Shown here piece by piece: positions 19,214 through 30,145 of a stretch of DNA of 64,000 nt. The notes under the pieces were generated by a model that was given only the letters and a program-made list of their open reading frames with translations, made no database searches and was not told where the DNA came from. This DNA comes from Bartonella phoceensis (GTDB lineage Bacteria; Pseudomonadota; Alphaproteobacteria; Rhizobiales; Rhizobiaceae), in assembly GCF_902825145.1 (NCBI RefSeq), contig NZ_CADEAD010000003.1, forward strand, positions 240,912 to 304,911, read 5' to 3'. Numbering within the stretch: the first letter of the stretch is position 1; each line of letters opens with the position of its first letter. The position numbers were made by a program, and so were the translations under genes.

Positions 19214-19935
19214 GATTAAGTTAATCCTTTCAACGCGCTTTTACAATAACCCCAACATTAGGAATATTAAATATAATTTTTCAAGTGTATTAAATTAAAC
19301 CAATGAAATAACACCCTCTTTTACGCTTATTACTTCAATATAAAGAGAAAAGTCAAATTTGGAGAAAAAAGCCATAAATAGATAGTCAACCTCTTATACA
19401 CTCGTATACAGTATTTCTCTTTATGGTATTAACCTTTTATGAATTTGTCGATAAGAGACCTTAGTGCAATGTAATAAAGTAAGATTTCATACACGAATCG
19501 ATATTGCAATATAATTAAAGTAAACCCTCATGTTATTATACAGCTTCTTACTGTAAAATTTTCTTTAATTTATAATTTTACCTTTAAGATATTCGGATGA
19601 ATTTGGACATTTTGCTTATGCATCTCCTGATGTAAACCAAAAATAAAGTCACTTACAGTGTTGTTAGAACATTTTAGTAAATAAAATTTTCTTTGTCATT
19701 CGTAGTTTTAGAACTACTACAAAAGAACTGTTCTCAGATAAACGATTTTCTGATTTTATTATGAAATAATGATTGTACACTGCTCATGGTGAAGCTTTTT
19801 CCCTTTAAAGCCTCATAGCAGAAAAAATTAAATTACATAATGAACGTACTAAAATTACTTTTTTCTTAATCTAAAAAAGATTGCGAATTTTCATTTCTTT
19901 TGGCTGACGTAATGCCTATATTACTCAAACACGCT
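19214..19935. other. gene-free AT-rich stretch
   Basis: This stretch holds the promoter side of the IalB-family gene at its left end and otherwise no frame, RNA gene or strong repeat that I can support. Confidence 0.5.
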
Positions 19936-20328
19936 ATGAATATTGATAACTTTGAAAAAATGGGCTGGATAAAATTCCAGGAAGGAGACCCTATCATTGA
20001 GCATGTGGAGCCCAATGAGTGAATTATATTTGATATCATTCAAATAGAATATTTTCTTAACGATAGAGAACGTTTTAAAAATTTTAAAAAGGGCATAATT
20101 AGTGATGTTTTTATAAAAACAAATTCAAACGTTGGTAATATTCTTATAATTTCGTAGATGTTCGTAAAAGATATATTATCAAAGGAAATACCTACTAATC
20201 TCATGAGAACTGTTTTTAATACGCATTGTGCTATTTTCGAAGAAAAAGAGCATGGCAGGCTTTATCGATACTTTGCGATTTCGAATGGATCAATCATCAC
20301 TTTTTTAGTAACTCCCATACTAAAATAG
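19936..20328 (+). pseudogene. broken reading frame with two in-frame stops, function unknown
   Basis: From ATG 19936 a single frame runs 130 codons to a TAG at 20326 but is interrupted by TGA at codon 29 and TAG near codon 73. Between the stops the translation has normal protein-like composition (MNIDNFEKMGWIKFQEGD at the start, GRLYRYFAISNGSIITFL near the end), which suggests a recently inactivated gene rather than chance. I do not recognise the family. It lies in the gene-poor gap between the IalB-family gene and mfd. Confidence 0.45.
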
Positions 20329-20415
20329 AAGATCATTAAGACAGATCTACCCTCTCAGCTATTGAAAAATTAGCAAACGAAGAAAAAAGTTGTACTTACA
20401 TTTCAAAGCACTCTA

Positions 20416-20808
20416 TCACACATTGATATTCATGCTGATTACAAGCAAAGGATTACGCATTACCCTGTTCTTTATCCGATCAATTATCTCTTTTTCAAAA
20501 TCATAGATACTATCCTCCATAACTTCTCCAAAGTACTTAATTAAGTTTGGATCCATTGAATTTATTGCATCCTTCGCCCAATAAAATCTGCTCGTCTCCA
20601 CCCAAAATCTTTTCGTAATTCTGCTTCTATATAAGTTGATCATGTTGTGTATTAGAAATACGTATTTGTGAAAGCGGTAAATCAGCAAATGTTTTTTTAA
20701 TTTTTTAATAACTTGCAATCTTTCTTTAAGACGCTGGTATTTTTCATCAAGTGGTAAACCAGAAAGAGATAACTCAGTTAAAAAAGCTTCAGCATGAATA
20801 TTTTTCAT
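20416..20808 (-). CDS. hypothetical protein, unrecognised
   Basis: This 130-residue frame begins MKNIHAEAFLTELSLSG and is basic and mostly helical in appearance, with no signal peptide, membrane segment or motif that I recognise. A charged central part (YQRLKERLQVIKKLKKHL) could be a short coiled coil. It lies in a decaying region, so it may itself be a remnant. No good ribosome-binding site is obvious upstream of 20808. Function unknown. Confidence 0.4.
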   Translation of the reverse strand: MKNIHAEAFLTELSLSGLPLDEKYQRLKERLQVIKKLKKHLLIYRFHKYVFLIHNMINLYRSRITKRFWVETSRFYWAKDAINSMDPNLIKYFGEVMEDSIYDFEKEIIDRIKNRVMRNPLLVISMNINV

Positions 20809-21040
20809 ACCACGATATTAAAGTGAATAACAAAAAAGCTACAGTAAGCAACCTTTGTAAGGAATAAATCATATTATCCCATTTCCTTGTGTCATTAGAA
20901 AATTTACAAAATTTCGTAAAGAGCACACATATGCGTATTCTCATGTTATGGCTGCACTCTTTAATCTATTTTATTTATTGTATCAATATACGTCATACTC
21001 TATAAAAATAGATGGTAGCTTTAAAAGAATGGAAAAATTT

Positions 21041-24000
21041 CTAAACAGAATGTTGTTCTGCTATTTCTACAAGATGTGTTATAATATCCGCTGTTCCAAT
21101 AAGCCTTTCATCTACTGTGGACCAATCGCGAATAAAAGCGATACTTTGATCTGGCCTAATTTTTGCCATCGAACCTTGTTTGCCAATCCACTGAACAAGA
21201 GCAAAACTATTTGTAAAATAATTATTGCGAAATTGTATCACAATCCCCTTTGGTCCAGTATCTAATTTTTCCACATGTGCTTTTCGACACAATGTTTTGA
21301 TATAAAAGACTTTAAGAAGGTGCTGAACTTCAAGTGGTAAAGGACCAAAGCGATCAATTAACTCCGCTGCAAATTCATCGATTTGTGCTAAATCATCAAG
21401 TTCTGTTAAACGACGATAAAGCCCCATACGTAATGGCAAGTCAGGCACAAAACTTTCTGGTATCATCACTGTTGTACCAAGTGAAATTTGAGGAGACCAT
21501 TGCTTATCTTCATTTAACTCTCCATCTTTTAATTCAGCAATAGCTTCTTCAAGCATTTTTTGATAGAGTTCAAATCCGACTTCTTTGATATGCCCCGATT
21601 GCGCTTCACCTAAAAAGTTCCCTGAACCACGAATATCCATATCGTGACTTGCCAATTGAAAACCGGCCCCTAAGGTATCAAGAGATTGTAAGACTTTAAG
21701 GCGACGATCAGCAGCAGGTGTTAAAACCTTACCAGAAGGATACGTAAAGAGTGCGTAAGCGCGTTGTTTTGAGCGCCCTACCCTTCCACGCAATTGATAA
21801 AGAGCTGCAAGACCAAACATCTCAGCGCGATGTACAATTAATGTATTAGCTGTTGGAATATCAAGACCTGATTCAATAATGGTTGTTGACAGCAAAACAT
21901 CATATTGCCCATCATAAAATGCATTCATAATATCATCAAGTTGCCCAGCTGGCATTTGTCCATGAGCAATAACGAATTTAAGTTCGGGCACATGCGTTTT
22001 GAGATATTCTTCCACAGAAACAAGATCAGAGATACGAGGACAAACATAAAAACTTTGTCCACCACGGTAGTATTCTCGAAGCAATGTTTCACGTATTATA
22101 AGTGAATCAAATGGTAAAATAAAAGTGCGTACTGCCATTCTATCAATGGGTGGAGTTGTTATCAATGAAAGTTCGCGAACTCCTGATAATGCGAGCCCTA
22201 AAGTTCGTGGTATGGGAGTTGCTGAAAGTGTGAGAACGTGGATATCACTTTTAAGCTCTTTTAAACGCTCTTTATGTTTTACGCCAAAATGCTGTTCCTC
22301 ATCAATGATAAGAAGCCCTAGCCGTAAAAAACTAACCGCATCGCTTAATAATGCATGTGTTCCAATAACAATATCAATCGTACCATCTGAAATCTCTTTT
22401 TTGACTTGTGCGAGCTCTTTTGCTTTTACAAGCCTTGAAGCATGACCAATTTTAATGGGTAATCCTTGAAACCGCGAAAGAAAAGTTTTGTAATGTTGTC
22501 GTGAAAGCAAAGTTGTCGGTACAACAACAGCAACCTGGTATCCATTTAATGCGGCAACAAAAGCACTGCGAATCGCCACTTCTGTTTTTCCAAAGCCAAC
22601 ATCACCACATATTAAGCGATCCATTGGTTTTCCTGACGCTAAATCGTCTAAAACAGCATTAATTGCCTCCATTTGATCTTCCGTCTCTTCATAAGGAAAA
22701 CACGCAACAAATTCATCAAACGGTCCAATTGGTGGAATCAAAGCTGGTGCAGAACGCGTAGCACGCTCTGCAGCTATGCGGATCAATTGACCAGCCATTT
22801 CCAACAGATGTTTTTTAAGTCGTGTTTTACGTGCTTGCCAAGCAACACCACCTAATTTGTCTAACGCTACATCTATTCCATCTGATCCATAACGTGAAAG
22901 AAGTTCAATATTTTCAATAGGTAAAAAGAGCCTATCACCTCCAGCATATTTAATTTCAAGACAATCTCGTAAAATTCCAGTTGTTGTGATAGTTTTAAGG
23001 CCGACAAATTGGCCAATACCATGATCAATATGCACAACGATATCGCCAGAATTTAAAGCTGCAATTTCAGAAATAAAATTTGTATTGTTTTTGCGCCGTT
23101 TTGGTGATCTTATCAATCGATCACCAAGGATATCTTGTTCTGTTATGAGCGCAAAATTTTCAGTCTCAAAGCCGTGTTCTATCATGATAACAGCTGCTGT
23201 TATATGATCACGTGGTGTTGCTTTAACATTTTGTAATGATTTTACAATATCTATTTTTTTTAAGCTATGCTCATCAAGGATCTGCACCAAACGCGTAAGA
23301 GATCCTTCACTCCAACCTGTCAAAAGTACCTTCTTTCCAGCAGAGCGCAATGAAGCAATATGATGAACAACACTTGAGAAAACATTTTTCTCTTGTGCAT
23401 TACGCTCTTTTACAAAATTATATCCCTGTTTAACATTTGCATGAACAATAGTTTGTCCAAAAGTTTGTGGAACATTAAAGGGTATAAAGTCGACACGTTG
23501 TTCGGATTGTTGTACAATCTCTAAAATGCGTTCTGGTGTTAAATAGAGAAGGCTAGGCTCTATCGGATGATAGGAAGTAGAGTTTTCTTTATTATCTTCA
23601 CGCTCTTTACGTGCATTATAATAATCTTCAATAAGACGATAGCGTTCGATGAGTACTTCTTCTATAAGATGCTCAAAAACAAGTGGTAAATTACCGCAAT
23701 GGTCAAAAAAAGTATCAAGTTTTTCATAAAAAAAGGGTAACCAATGTTCCATGCCAGCAAAACGTCTCCCTTGAGAAAGAGCCTCATAAAGCATATTCTT
23801 TTTTTGTAACACACCAAATGTACGGATATAATTTCTTTTAAACCGGCTTATCAATTCCGATGTAAGAGCAACTTCACTCATCGAGTGTAAAAAAAATTCT
23901 GTTCTTTTACTGATTGTTCTTTGTGTTGCTGAATCAAATACGCGGATGCTCTCTAGAGTATCCCCAAAAAAATCAAGCCGTAAAGGTTCAATATCAACGG

Positions 24001-24541
24001 GAGAAAAAATATCAAGAATTCCTCCTCTCACAGCAAATTCACCAACATCACGAACAACCGTAACACGTTCAAAACCATTGGATTCTAAAAATTGAATGAA
24101 ATGCCCCATACTCATACACTGGCCAACACGTGCATGAATCACTTGCGTTTCAATCATTTCATGAGGGGGAAGTTTCTGTATAATTGCATTTGCTGTTGTT
24201 AATATAATTGCAGCGCGTGGATTTTTGCGTAAATTTGCTATATGTGCCAAAGCTGACAATCGACGTGCCATAACAGTAACCCCAGGTGATACGCGATCAT
24301 AGGGTAAACAGTCCCATGCGGGAAATTGAAGCACAGGCAAATCAGGCTCAATAAAATTCAAAACCTGTTGTAAATGCGCAATTTTTGTTCCATCGCGGAC
24401 AACATAGATAAGTGGTTTATTTTGTGCAATTTCTGAACGCAATTGTGCAAGTGCAAAGGCTTCAAATCCATCGATCACTCCACCAAAGATCATGTGAGCA
24501 GAAATATTTTGAGGAATAATAGTTTTTTTTAATAGAGGCAT
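21041..24541 (-). CDS. mfd: transcription-repair coupling factor Mfd
   Basis: Mfd removes RNA polymerase stalled at DNA lesions and recruits UvrA. The protein is about 1166 residues, normal for the family. The order is the UvrB-homology module at the N-terminus (FGGVIDGFEAFALAQL, then YDRVSPG), the RNA-polymerase-interacting CarD-like domain (GDIVVHIDHGIGQFVGLK), the translocase with Walker A GDVGFGKTE (about residue 650), DEEQHFG (about 744) and SATPIPRTL, and the C-terminal TRCF domain. The ATG at 24541 is preferred over one at 24565, which would overlap sdhE by 19 bases; neither has a clear ribosome-binding site. It follows sdhE by 5 bases. Confidence 0.95.
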   Translation of the reverse strand: MPLLKKTIIPQNISAHMIFGGVIDGFEAFALAQLRSEIAQNKPLIYVVRDGTKIAHLQQVLNFIEPDLPVLQFPAWDCLPYDRVSPGVTVMARRLSALAHIANLRKNPRAAIILTTANAIIQKLPPHEMIETQVIHARVGQCMSMGHFIQFLESNGFERVTVVRDVGEFAVRGGILDIFSPVDIEPLRLDFFGDTLESIRVFDSATQRTISKRTEFFLHSMSEVALTSELISRFKRNYIRTFGVLQKKNMLYEALSQGRRFAGMEHWLPFFYEKLDTFFDHCGNLPLVFEHLIEEVLIERYRLIEDYYNARKEREDNKENSTSYHPIEPSLLYLTPERILEIVQQSEQRVDFIPFNVPQTFGQTIVHANVKQGYNFVKERNAQEKNVFSSVVHHIASLRSAGKKVLLTGWSEGSLTRLVQILDEHSLKKIDIVKSLQNVKATPRDHITAAVIMIEHGFETENFALITEQDILGDRLIRSPKRRKNNTNFISEIAALNSGDIVVHIDHGIGQFVGLKTITTTGILRDCLEIKYAGGDRLFLPIENIELLSRYGSDGIDVALDKLGGVAWQARKTRLKKHLLEMAGQLIRIAAERATRSAPALIPPIGPFDEFVACFPYEETEDQMEAINAVLDDLASGKPMDRLICGDVGFGKTEVAIRSAFVAALNGYQVAVVVPTTLLSRQHYKTFLSRFQGLPIKIGHASRLVKAKELAQVKKEISDGTIDIVIGTHALLSDAVSFLRLGLLIIDEEQHFGVKHKERLKELKSDIHVLTLSATPIPRTLGLALSGVRELSLITTPPIDRMAVRTFILPFDSLIIRETLLREYYRGGQSFYVCPRISDLVSVEEYLKTHVPELKFVIAHGQMPAGQLDDIMNAFYDGQYDVLLSTTIIESGLDIPTANTLIVHRAEMFGLAALYQLRGRVGRSKQRAYALFTYPSGKVLTPAADRRLKVLQSLDTLGAGFQLASHDMDIRGSGNFLGEAQSGHIKEVGFELYQKMLEEAIAELKDGELNEDKQWSPQISLGTTVMIPESFVPDLPLRMGLYRRLTELDDLAQIDEFAAELIDRFGPLPLEVQHLLKVFYIKTLCRKAHVEKLDTGPKGIVIQFRNNYFTNSFALVQWIGKQGSMAKIRPDQSIAFIRDWSTVDERLIGTADIITHLVEIAEQHSV

Positions 24542-24546
24542 CGGAA

Positions 24547-24837
24547 TCAATTTAAATTTGTGCAAATATGATAGTTTATAATGTCACGAAAAAGTGGACC
24601 ATCAATTTCAGGGGGTGGTGAGACTTCTCCTGTAACCCACGTTAATAAATCGCGATCATCAAAAGACATAATATACTCAAGTTCAGAAACCGTTGTATCG
24701 TTCATCTCAGAAATATGTGCATCCACATAATGTCCAAAAATGAGATCCATTTCACGAATACCACGGTGCCATGCACGAAAAACCAATCGACGACGACGCA
24801 TATCGAGTTGATTTTCGTCAACGACAAAAACTGTCAT
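24547..24837 (-). CDS. sdhE: SdhE, FAD assembly factor for succinate dehydrogenase
   Basis: This 96-residue DUF339 protein promotes covalent FAD attachment to SdhA. The diagnostic RGxxE motif is present as RGIRE (residues 25-29) in AWHRGIREMDLIFG, followed by the usual acidic helical region and LLTWVTGE. AAGGAG lies 7 bases before the ATG. It is just upstream of mfd, a pairing common in alphaproteobacteria. An older name for the family is YgfY/CptB. Confidence 0.93.
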   Translation of the reverse strand: MTVFVVDENQLDMRRRRLVFRAWHRGIREMDLIFGHYVDAHISEMNDTTVSELEYIMSFDDRDLLTWVTGEVSPPPEIDGPLFRDIINYHICTNLN

Positions 24838-24912
24838 AAAAGTCTCCTTGAATTAGGTAAAAAATAATATAAACAGAGCTCTCGATTTATAGAATAAATT
24901 CTCTATTTTACC

Positions 24913-25593
24913 TTAAGGAAGTTCAATAATCTTTTTTTCTTTAAGCGTAATACGACGATGCATTTGCTTAGCCAAAGCATAATTATGTGTCGCAATAAGA
25001 GCAGAAAGACCAGATTGACGAACAAGCGTAGATAAAGCTTGAAAAACATAAGCTGAAGTTACAGGATCAAGATTTCCGGTAGGTTCATCAGCTAAAAGAA
25101 CCGAAGGGCTATTTGCAACTGCACGCGCAATAGCAACACGTTGTTGTTCACCACCTGATAATTCCGATGGACGATGATTGGCGCGATGAGAAATACGCAA
25201 ATATGTCAGCAATTTAAGTGCGCGATCTTTTGCTAGAGATTTTTTTAAGCCTGCTATCATTTGTGGTATCATAACATTTTCTAAAGCCGTAAATTCTGGA
25301 AGCAAGTGATGAAATTGATAAACAAAACCGATATCATTTCGTCGGATGGCTGTTCGCTCACTATCAGAACGTTTTGCACAAGAAACTCCTCGTAACATCA
25401 CATCACCAGCCGTTGGTTTTTCCAATAATCCAGCGATATGAAGAAGAGTTGATTTTCCAGCACCAGACGGTGCTACAAGTGCTACAAGCTCTCCGCGATT
25501 AAGAACAAAATTCGCTTTATCTAAAATAATGAGAGGTTTATTACTTTCAAAAAAATGCCGCTCAATCTCCACAAGCTCTAAAATAGCTGCCAT
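24913..25593 (-). CDS. lolD: LolD, ATP-binding subunit of lipoprotein-releasing ABC transporter
   Basis: LolD powers release of outer-membrane lipoproteins from the inner membrane. It has 226 residues with Walker [11 protein letters not shown], the Q-loop at [11 protein letters not shown], the signature [14 protein letters not shown] and Walker [13 protein letters not shown]. Its start overlaps the stop of the upstream permease gene by one base (TAATG), so translation is coupled. The LolD/MacB-type ATPase could serve other exporters, but pairing with a LolC/E permease supports the Lol role. Confidence 0.94.
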   Translation of the reverse strand: MAAILELVEIERHFFESNKPLIILDKANFVLNRGELVALVAPSGAGKSTLLHIAGLLEKPTAGDVMLRGVSCAKRSDSERTAIRRNDIGFVYQFHHLLPEFTALENVMIPQMIAGLKKSLAKDRALKLLTYLRISHRANHRPSELSGGEQQRVAIARAVANSPSVLLADEPTGNLDPVTSAYVFQALSTLVRQSGLSALIATHNYALAKQMHRRITLKEKKIIELP

Positions 25594-26861
25594 TACTCAT
25601 ACCTCAAAGCTTGTACAGGATCCAGTTTAGCAGCACGCCATGCCGGAATAAGAGCTGCTAGAAATGACAAAAATAAAGCCATTACAGCAACGAAAACTGT
25701 CTGTCTCCAATCAATTTGCGCAGGTAATTTTGTTAAAAAGTAAAGTTGAGGATTAAAAACATCAACATTAAATAACCAAGAAACAAAATCCTGAATATGA
25801 TTGATATTCGCAGTGGCTATGACACCAAAAATCAAGCCTAATATTGTACCAATAAATCCAATCATCATACCAGTGACAATAAATATACGCATAACCGCAC
25901 TTTGTTGTGCACCCATCGTGCGTAAAATGGCAATATCATGACTTTTATCTTTTACAAGCATAATAAGTCCTGAAATAATATTCAAAGCAGCAACAAGAAT
26001 GATCAAGGAAAGAATGAAAAACATAACATTTCGTTCAATCTGTAAGGCTGAAAAAAAAGCCTGGTTGCGTGTACGCCAATCAATTAAGTAGACCTGCTCA
26101 TCAATTGTTTTTTCTACAACGGGTTTTATTTGATCAACAGCATCAGGATTATCCAGAAATAACTCTAAAGATTGAACCTTGTCTCCCAAATTAAAAAACA
26201 TTTGCGCTTCATGCAGAGGCATAAAAACAAATATTGAATCATATTCAGACATACCAACTTCAAAAATAGCTGCAACTTTATAAGCTTTAACACGCGGGGT
26301 CACTCCAAAAGGAGTCGCATCACCGTCTGGGGTAATGATGCGCAGATAACGCCCAACAGTAAGCCCCAATTTTGTTGCTAAACCACTGCCAATTGCGACC
26401 CCTTCTTCTTTATCAAATTGAGCAAGCGAACCCAACTTAATATTTTGGGAGACTGTTTTAAGTTTGTCTAAATCTTGTTTGCGCATACCACGAACTAGTG
26501 CACCAGAGCCTCCTTCAAGTTCACCCTGAACAAGTGCTTGACCTTCAATAACAGGCAAAGAAAACTTCACACCATTCACAGATTCTAACGAAGAAATAAG
26601 AGTCTTATAATCAGAAAAACCAGAATAAACTGTTTGAACAATAAGATGCCCATTCATACCAAGAATACGATTGAGAAGCTCTGTACGAAAACCATTCATC
26701 ACTGCCATAACAACAACCAAAGCAAACACCCCTAACATAATTCCAATGAGAGAAATGATTGAAATAACCGATGCGACGACATGTTTTTTATTAGGAATCA
26801 TATAACGAAAGGCGATCATCCACTCATAAGATGAAAACCATTTATTGCTCAACCTCTTCAT
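25593..26861 (-). CDS. lolC: LolC/LolE-type lipoprotein-releasing permease
   Basis: This 422-residue inner-membrane permease has one membrane segment near residues 28-55, a large periplasmic domain and three more segments in the C-terminal half (about 275-300, 325-350 and 380-405), the MacB/FtsX-like layout. The N-terminal [10 protein letters not shown] and the C-terminal [19 protein letters not shown] are typical of LolC/LolE. A single permease gene with lolD suggests the homodimeric (LolF-like) system usual in alphaproteobacteria rather than separate LolC and LolE. It follows proS by 8 bases. Confidence 0.92.
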   Translation of the reverse strand: MKRLSNKWFSSYEWMIAFRYMIPNKKHVVASVISIISLIGIMLGVFALVVVMAVMNGFRTELLNRILGMNGHLIVQTVYSGFSDYKTLISSLESVNGVKFSLPVIEGQALVQGELEGGSGALVRGMRKQDLDKLKTVSQNIKLGSLAQFDKEEGVAIGSGLATKLGLTVGRYLRIITPDGDATPFGVTPRVKAYKVAAIFEVGMSEYDSIFVFMPLHEAQMFFNLGDKVQSLELFLDNPDAVDQIKPVVEKTIDEQVYLIDWRTRNQAFFSALQIERNVMFFILSLIILVAALNIISGLIMLVKDKSHDIAILRTMGAQQSAVMRIFIVTGMMIGFIGTILGLIFGVIATANINHIQDFVSWLFNVDVFNPQLYFLTKLPAQIDWRQTVFVAVMALFLSFLAALIPAWRAAKLDPVQALRYE

Positions 26862-26869
26862 AATATTGC

Positions 26870-28198
26870 CTATAAAACTACAGAAAACTGTTTGAGTACA
26901 TCTTCAACCGTTAAAGATTTTTTGACACCTGTTTTTCGATCTTTAATTTCAACTTCATTTCGCGCAATGCTTTTAGGCCCAACAATGATTTGTGTTGGTA
27001 AGCCAATTAAATCCATTGTTGCAAATTTTGTTCCAGGACGCTCATTTCTATCATCTAATAATGGATCAAAACCAGCATCCTTTAATCCCTGATAAAGAAG
27101 CTCACATACCTGTGTACATTTTTCATCATCAGGCTTCATATTGATGATACCAAAATCAAACGGTGCCATAGAGCTTGGCCAAATAATACCATTTTCATCA
27201 TGAGAAGCTTCAATAATTGCTGCAACAAGACGCGAAGGTCCAATGCCATAAGACCCCATAGAGACAACATGCTCTTTTCCATCTTGTCCCATAACCTTCG
27301 CTCCCATGGGAGCAGAATATTTCGTGCCAAAGTGGAAAATATGCCCTACTTCAATACCACGCGCTGAAAGACGATTATGATCAGAAACTTTAGTCCACTC
27401 TTCTTCGTTATGCATTTCTTCTGTCGCTGCATAAAAAGACGTCCACTGTTTAACAATATCAGCTAAAATAACTGTATCATTAAAATCAATTGAACTATCT
27501 GGAACAATGAGCTCAAGAAATTGCTTATCACAAAATATAGCGCTCTCTCCTGTTTCAGCTAAAATAATAAATTCATGGCTGAGCTCACCACCAATTGGAC
27601 CTGTATCAGCCCGCATGGGAATTGCCCTTAAGCCAAGACGAGCAAAAGTACGTAAATAAGCAATAAACATACGATTATAAGATATTTGAGAACCTTCATA
27701 ATCAAGATCAAAAGAATAAGCGTCCTTCATTAAAAATTCTCGTGAGCGCATCACACCAAAACGTGGACGGATTTCATCGCGAAACTTCCATTGAATATGA
27801 TACAAATTGAGTGGAAGATCCTTATAAGAACGAATATACGAACGGAAAATATCTGTTACCATCTCCTCATTTGTCGGACCATAAAGCAAATCACGTTTTT
27901 GACGATCTTTAATGCGAAGCATTTCCAAACCATAATCGTCATAACGGTCACTTTCACGCCAAAGATCCGCAGATTGAATTGTCGGCATTAATATTTCTAT
28001 CGCGCCCGCTCGTTCTTGCTCCTCACGAATAATTTTACAAACTTTATCAAGTACTTTTTTACCCAAGGGAAGCCAAGAATAAATCCCTGATGTTTGTTGT
28101 CGAATCATACCTGCACGCAACATAAATCGATGAGAAACAATCTCTGCTTCCTTAGGATTCTCTTTTAAAAGTGGAAGGAAATATTGAGAAAGGCGCAT
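26870..28198 (-). CDS. proS: prolyl-tRNA synthetase, short bacterial form
   Basis: This class II synthetase charges tRNA-Pro and has 442 residues. Motif 2 lies around [21 protein letters not shown] (one position longer than can be quoted as a single block) and motif 3 at [18 protein letters not shown]; the C-terminal anticodon-binding domain follows. The editing insertion domain of the long bacterial form is absent, as in other alphaproteobacteria, so proofreading of Ala-tRNA-Pro would depend on a free-standing editor. It begins the run proS, lolC, lolD, sdhE, mfd on the minus strand. Confidence 0.95.
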   Translation of the reverse strand: MRLSQYFLPLLKENPKEAEIVSHRFMLRAGMIRQQTSGIYSWLPLGKKVLDKVCKIIREEQERAGAIEILMPTIQSADLWRESDRYDDYGLEMLRIKDRQKRDLLYGPTNEEMVTDIFRSYIRSYKDLPLNLYHIQWKFRDEIRPRFGVMRSREFLMKDAYSFDLDYEGSQISYNRMFIAYLRTFARLGLRAIPMRADTGPIGGELSHEFIILAETGESAIFCDKQFLELIVPDSSIDFNDTVILADIVKQWTSFYAATEEMHNEEEWTKVSDHNRLSARGIEVGHIFHFGTKYSAPMGAKVMGQDGKEHVVSMGSYGIGPSRLVAAIIEASHDENGIIWPSSMAPFDFGIINMKPDDEKCTQVCELLYQGLKDAGFDPLLDDRNERPGTKFATMDLIGLPTQIIVGPKSIARNEVEIKDRKTGVKKSLTVEDVLKQFSVVL

Positions 28199-28420
28199 TG
28201 AAATAATTAACTCCTAATCAAAACCATCGTATTGGAACAATTTAAATAAAGTATAGACTTATCTATAGCTACATTCTGAATACTTGCAAACACAACGATT
28301 AAATTGTTGAAAAATTTATGCGCTCTATTCTTTATTACGCTTAGTTTGAGAAATAAAATAATCTGAAAACCCCTCCACTCTTTCTTCATTAAAAAGAAAA
28401 TAACACAGTATTCAAATGCT

Positions 28421-30097
28421 TCATTTTGACCGATGTAAAAAAACTGTACAGACAGGCTTTTTGCGCCAAATCTCATTAATAGCCGCTCTCACTGCACGCC
28501 GCGTTGCTTCTCGGATAAGTTCATTATTTTTTCGTTTCATGCGTGGAATATTATAAAGTGTATTTTCCACAACATCTAAAAGAATATCCTTTAATTTTTT
28601 CCCTTTTTCATTACTTTCAGGTAGACCAAATGTAGAAAGACCAATATCATCCAATAGCTCATGCTTGCTATTCATATGGAGAGAAACAACAACGTGACCA
28701 GCATAACTTAGTTTGCGGCGCTCACGAATGCCTAGTTCTTCTTCATCCCCAATAAGACAACCATCTTTATAGATACGACCAATAGGAACTTGATCAATAA
28801 TTTCTACAGGCTCTGGTGCAAGACGCAGCAAACTCCCATTTCTGATATTCATAACAATTTTAATACCTGCTTGACGTGCTAAATCCGCATGAGCAGTAAG
28901 ATGCATTGCCTCACCATGTACAGGCACAAGTATCTGCGGTTTTATCCAATCATACATCTGTAAAAGTTCTAAGCGACGTGGATGACCTGAAACATGAACG
29001 AGAGCATCCCCATTCGTAATGACTTTAACTCCCATATCGATAAAACGATTTTGTATTTCAAGAATAGCCTTTTCGTTTCCTGGAATACTCCGTGACGAAT
29101 AAATAACCGTATCACCAGAAGAAAGTGCAATATTTCTCATTTCATTGCGTGATAATTTTGCTAAGGCAGCACATGGCTCTCCTTGGCTCCCTGTCACGAC
29201 TAAAACAAGTTCTTTTCGCGGAATATATCCATAATCCTCTTCCGTAATAAATGGAGCTAAACCATTCATATAACCAAGCTCTTGTGCAACCATAATACTC
29301 CGCTTAAGAGAGCGCCCAACAACAAGAACCTTGCGCCCCACAAATTCCGCTGCAAGAGCAATTGAACGTATCCGAGCAACATTAGATGAAAAAGTAGCTA
29401 TTGCAATGCACCCCTCAGCTTTTGAGAAAATTTCAGAAAGACTTGTCTGAACTTGCTGCTCTGATGGTGTTATACCATCCCGGCATGCATTCGTAGAATC
29501 ACAAAGCAATGCTAAAACGCCTTTATTGCCTAAAGTACGAAATCGTTTTTCATCTGTTACAGTCCCAAGCGCAGGTGTATGATCAATTTTCCAATCACCA
29601 GTGTGGATTACAGTGCCTAAAGATGTTGTAATAGCCAAAGATACAGATTCTGGAATTGAATGATTCACAGCAATAGCCTCAATTGCAAAAGAACCAATCT
29701 GAAAGCAATCACCAGATTGAAAAATAGTATGTGCAATTTTACAAGATCCGGAATCTGATTGCCTTTTACTCTCCAATAATCCTGCTGTAAAAGGTGTACA
29801 ATAAAGTGGAACTTTAAGCTTTGGCCATAAATCAAGAACCGCACCATAATGATCTTCGTGAGCATGTGTCAAAATAAGACCGCGTATATTATGTTTTTCA
29901 CTTTCCAGAAAACGGATATCAGGTAAAATAAGATCTGTTCCTGGTAATTCAGGACCAGCAAAGCTAACGCCCATATCAATAAGTAGCCATTCACGAAAAT
30001 TTTGTGGTCCAAATCCGTAAGCAGCCAGATTCATCCCTATTTCACCTACGCCTCCTAAAGGTAAAAAAATAAATTCATTCTCATTGGCTGCAACCAT
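28421..30097 (-). CDS. rnj: ribonuclease J
   Basis: This metallo-beta-lactamase/beta-CASP ribonuclease has about 558 residues and probably both 5'-exonuclease and endonuclease activity. The metal site is THAHEDHYGA, with further ligands at VNHSIPES and HTGDWKIDHTP. Beta-CASP features include FSSNVARI and, later, VSGHPRRLELLQM and PVHGEAMHL. The start at 30097 is chosen because GGGAG lies 6 bases upstream; the longer frame from 30115 has no such site. It follows birA by about 48 bases on the same strand. Having both RNase J and RNase E is known from Rhizobiales. Confidence 0.93.
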   Translation of the reverse strand: MVAANENEFIFLPLGGVGEIGMNLAAYGFGPQNFREWLLIDMGVSFAGPELPGTDLILPDIRFLESEKHNIRGLILTHAHEDHYGAVLDLWPKLKVPLYCTPFTAGLLESKRQSDSGSCKIAHTIFQSGDCFQIGSFAIEAIAVNHSIPESVSLAITTSLGTVIHTGDWKIDHTPALGTVTDEKRFRTLGNKGVLALLCDSTNACRDGITPSEQQVQTSLSEIFSKAEGCIAIATFSSNVARIRSIALAAEFVGRKVLVVGRSLKRSIMVAQELGYMNGLAPFITEEDYGYIPRKELVLVVTGSQGEPCAALAKLSRNEMRNIALSSGDTVIYSSRSIPGNEKAILEIQNRFIDMGVKVITNGDALVHVSGHPRRLELLQMYDWIKPQILVPVHGEAMHLTAHADLARQAGIKIVMNIRNGSLLRLAPEPVEIIDQVPIGRIYKDGCLIGDEEELGIRERRKLSYAGHVVVSLHMNSKHELLDDIGLSTFGLPESNEKGKKLKDILLDVVENTLYNIPRMKRKNNELIREATRRAVRAAINEIWRKKPVCTVFLHRSK

Positions 30098-30145
30098 AAA
30101 CATCTCCCAAATCATTAAGATAATCTGATAGTGAAATAAAATTTT

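Noticed and set aside
28207..28476. 89-codon minus-strand frame between RNase J and proS
   Set aside because: It overlaps the RNase J 3' end in another frame and has no recognisable features.
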